From Deltaproteobacteria bacterium (lineage in GTDB: Bacteria > Desulfobacterota > DSM-4660 > Desulfatiglandales > Desulfatiglandaceae): a stretch of DNA of 5,999 nt. The stretch covers positions 1 to 5,999 of the forward strand of contig JAFDJF010000179.1 of NCBI GenBank assembly GCA_019307645.1, in the 5' to 3' direction. Positions 5,937-5,999 of the stretch are shown in pieces; within the stretch, counting starts at the first letter, position 1, and every line of letters begins with the position of its first letter. The notes under the pieces were generated by a model. It made no database searches. It was not told where the DNA came from and worked only from the letters and a program-made list of their open reading frames with translations. Position numbers and translations under genes: made by a program.

Positions 5937-5999
5937 AATATTCCTTGGAATTGACGTGGGTTCCGTGAGTGCAAAAATGGTGGCACTAGATACGGCAAC
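5917..5999 (+). CDS. BadF/BadG/BcrA/BcrD-type activase ATPase, N-terminal fragment (3'-truncated by window edge)
   Basis: Only 27 codons are visible. After a short polar lead (MASKSIEIF) comes LGIDVGSVSAKMVALD, which is the phosphate-1 strand-turn-strand of the ASKHA ATPase fold in the form typical of CoA-dehydratase activases such as HgdC and of BadF/BadG. These proteins are homodimers bridged by one [4Fe-4S] cluster; they hydrolyse ATP to deliver a low-potential electron to a dehydratase- or reductase-type partner. The cluster cysteines and the remaining nucleotide motifs lie beyond the window and cannot be checked. The ATG lies 20 nt inside the 3' end of the preceding DUF2229-like gene, in another frame, with a weak GGA about 8 nt upstream. 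Whether this is a short stand-alone activase (about 260 residues) or the beginning of a longer fused form is not known. Confidence 0.85.
   Translation, partial: MASKSIEIFLGIDVGSVSAKMVALDTA

Overview
The window reads as a block of an anaerobic bacterial genome, with GC near 50% and all genes on the + strand. Every recognisable protein belongs to an oxygen-sensitive iron-sulfur or radical family: two U32 proteins, one B12-type radical SAM enzyme, two DUF2229-like relatives of 2-hydroxyacyl-CoA dehydratases, and the start of a BadF/HgdC-type ATPase. This gene content and the octamer-type intergenic repeat suggest a strict anaerobe such as a sulfate-reducing Desulfobacterota member. That placement is an inference from gene content and style, not from a marker gene.

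Layout. Positions 1-2279 hold two adjacent U32 paralogues. The first is cut by the left window edge, and the second starts on the last base of the first one's stop codon. Positions 2280-2507 form a 228-bp gene-free gap that contains a pair of inverted 34-nt arms built from degenerate 8-nt units, with 113 nt between them. Positions 2508-3830 encode a B12-binding-domain radical SAM protein. A 94-bp gap follows, opening with three tandem copies of a CAGT-type heptamer. From 3925 to the right edge runs a tightly packed three-gene block. It has two DUF2229-like proteins of different length that share a cysteine pattern (3925-5025 and 5022-5936), then the first 27 codons of an ASKHA-fold activase ATPase (5917 onward). 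These genes overlap by 4 nt and 20 nt.

How they may work together. In known systems the activase hydrolyses ATP to push an electron at very low potential into an iron-sulfur partner of the HgdB/BcrC/DUF2229 type, which then carries out a difficult reduction or dehydration. Here the two DUF2229-like proteins look like the separated counterparts of domains that many bacteria carry fused in one long activase polypeptide, including the PlsA/PlsR plasmalogen proteins. U32 proteins of the UbiU/UbiV kind support oxygen-independent hydroxylations, and B12 radical SAM enzymes methylate or rearrange unactivated carbons. Together the window looks like part of an oxygen-independent biosynthetic or modification pathway with an ATP-driven reductase. 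The substrate cannot be read from the sequence. An ether-lipid or plasmalogen role is one testable possibility; an unknown cofactor, lipid or aromatic compound is equally open.
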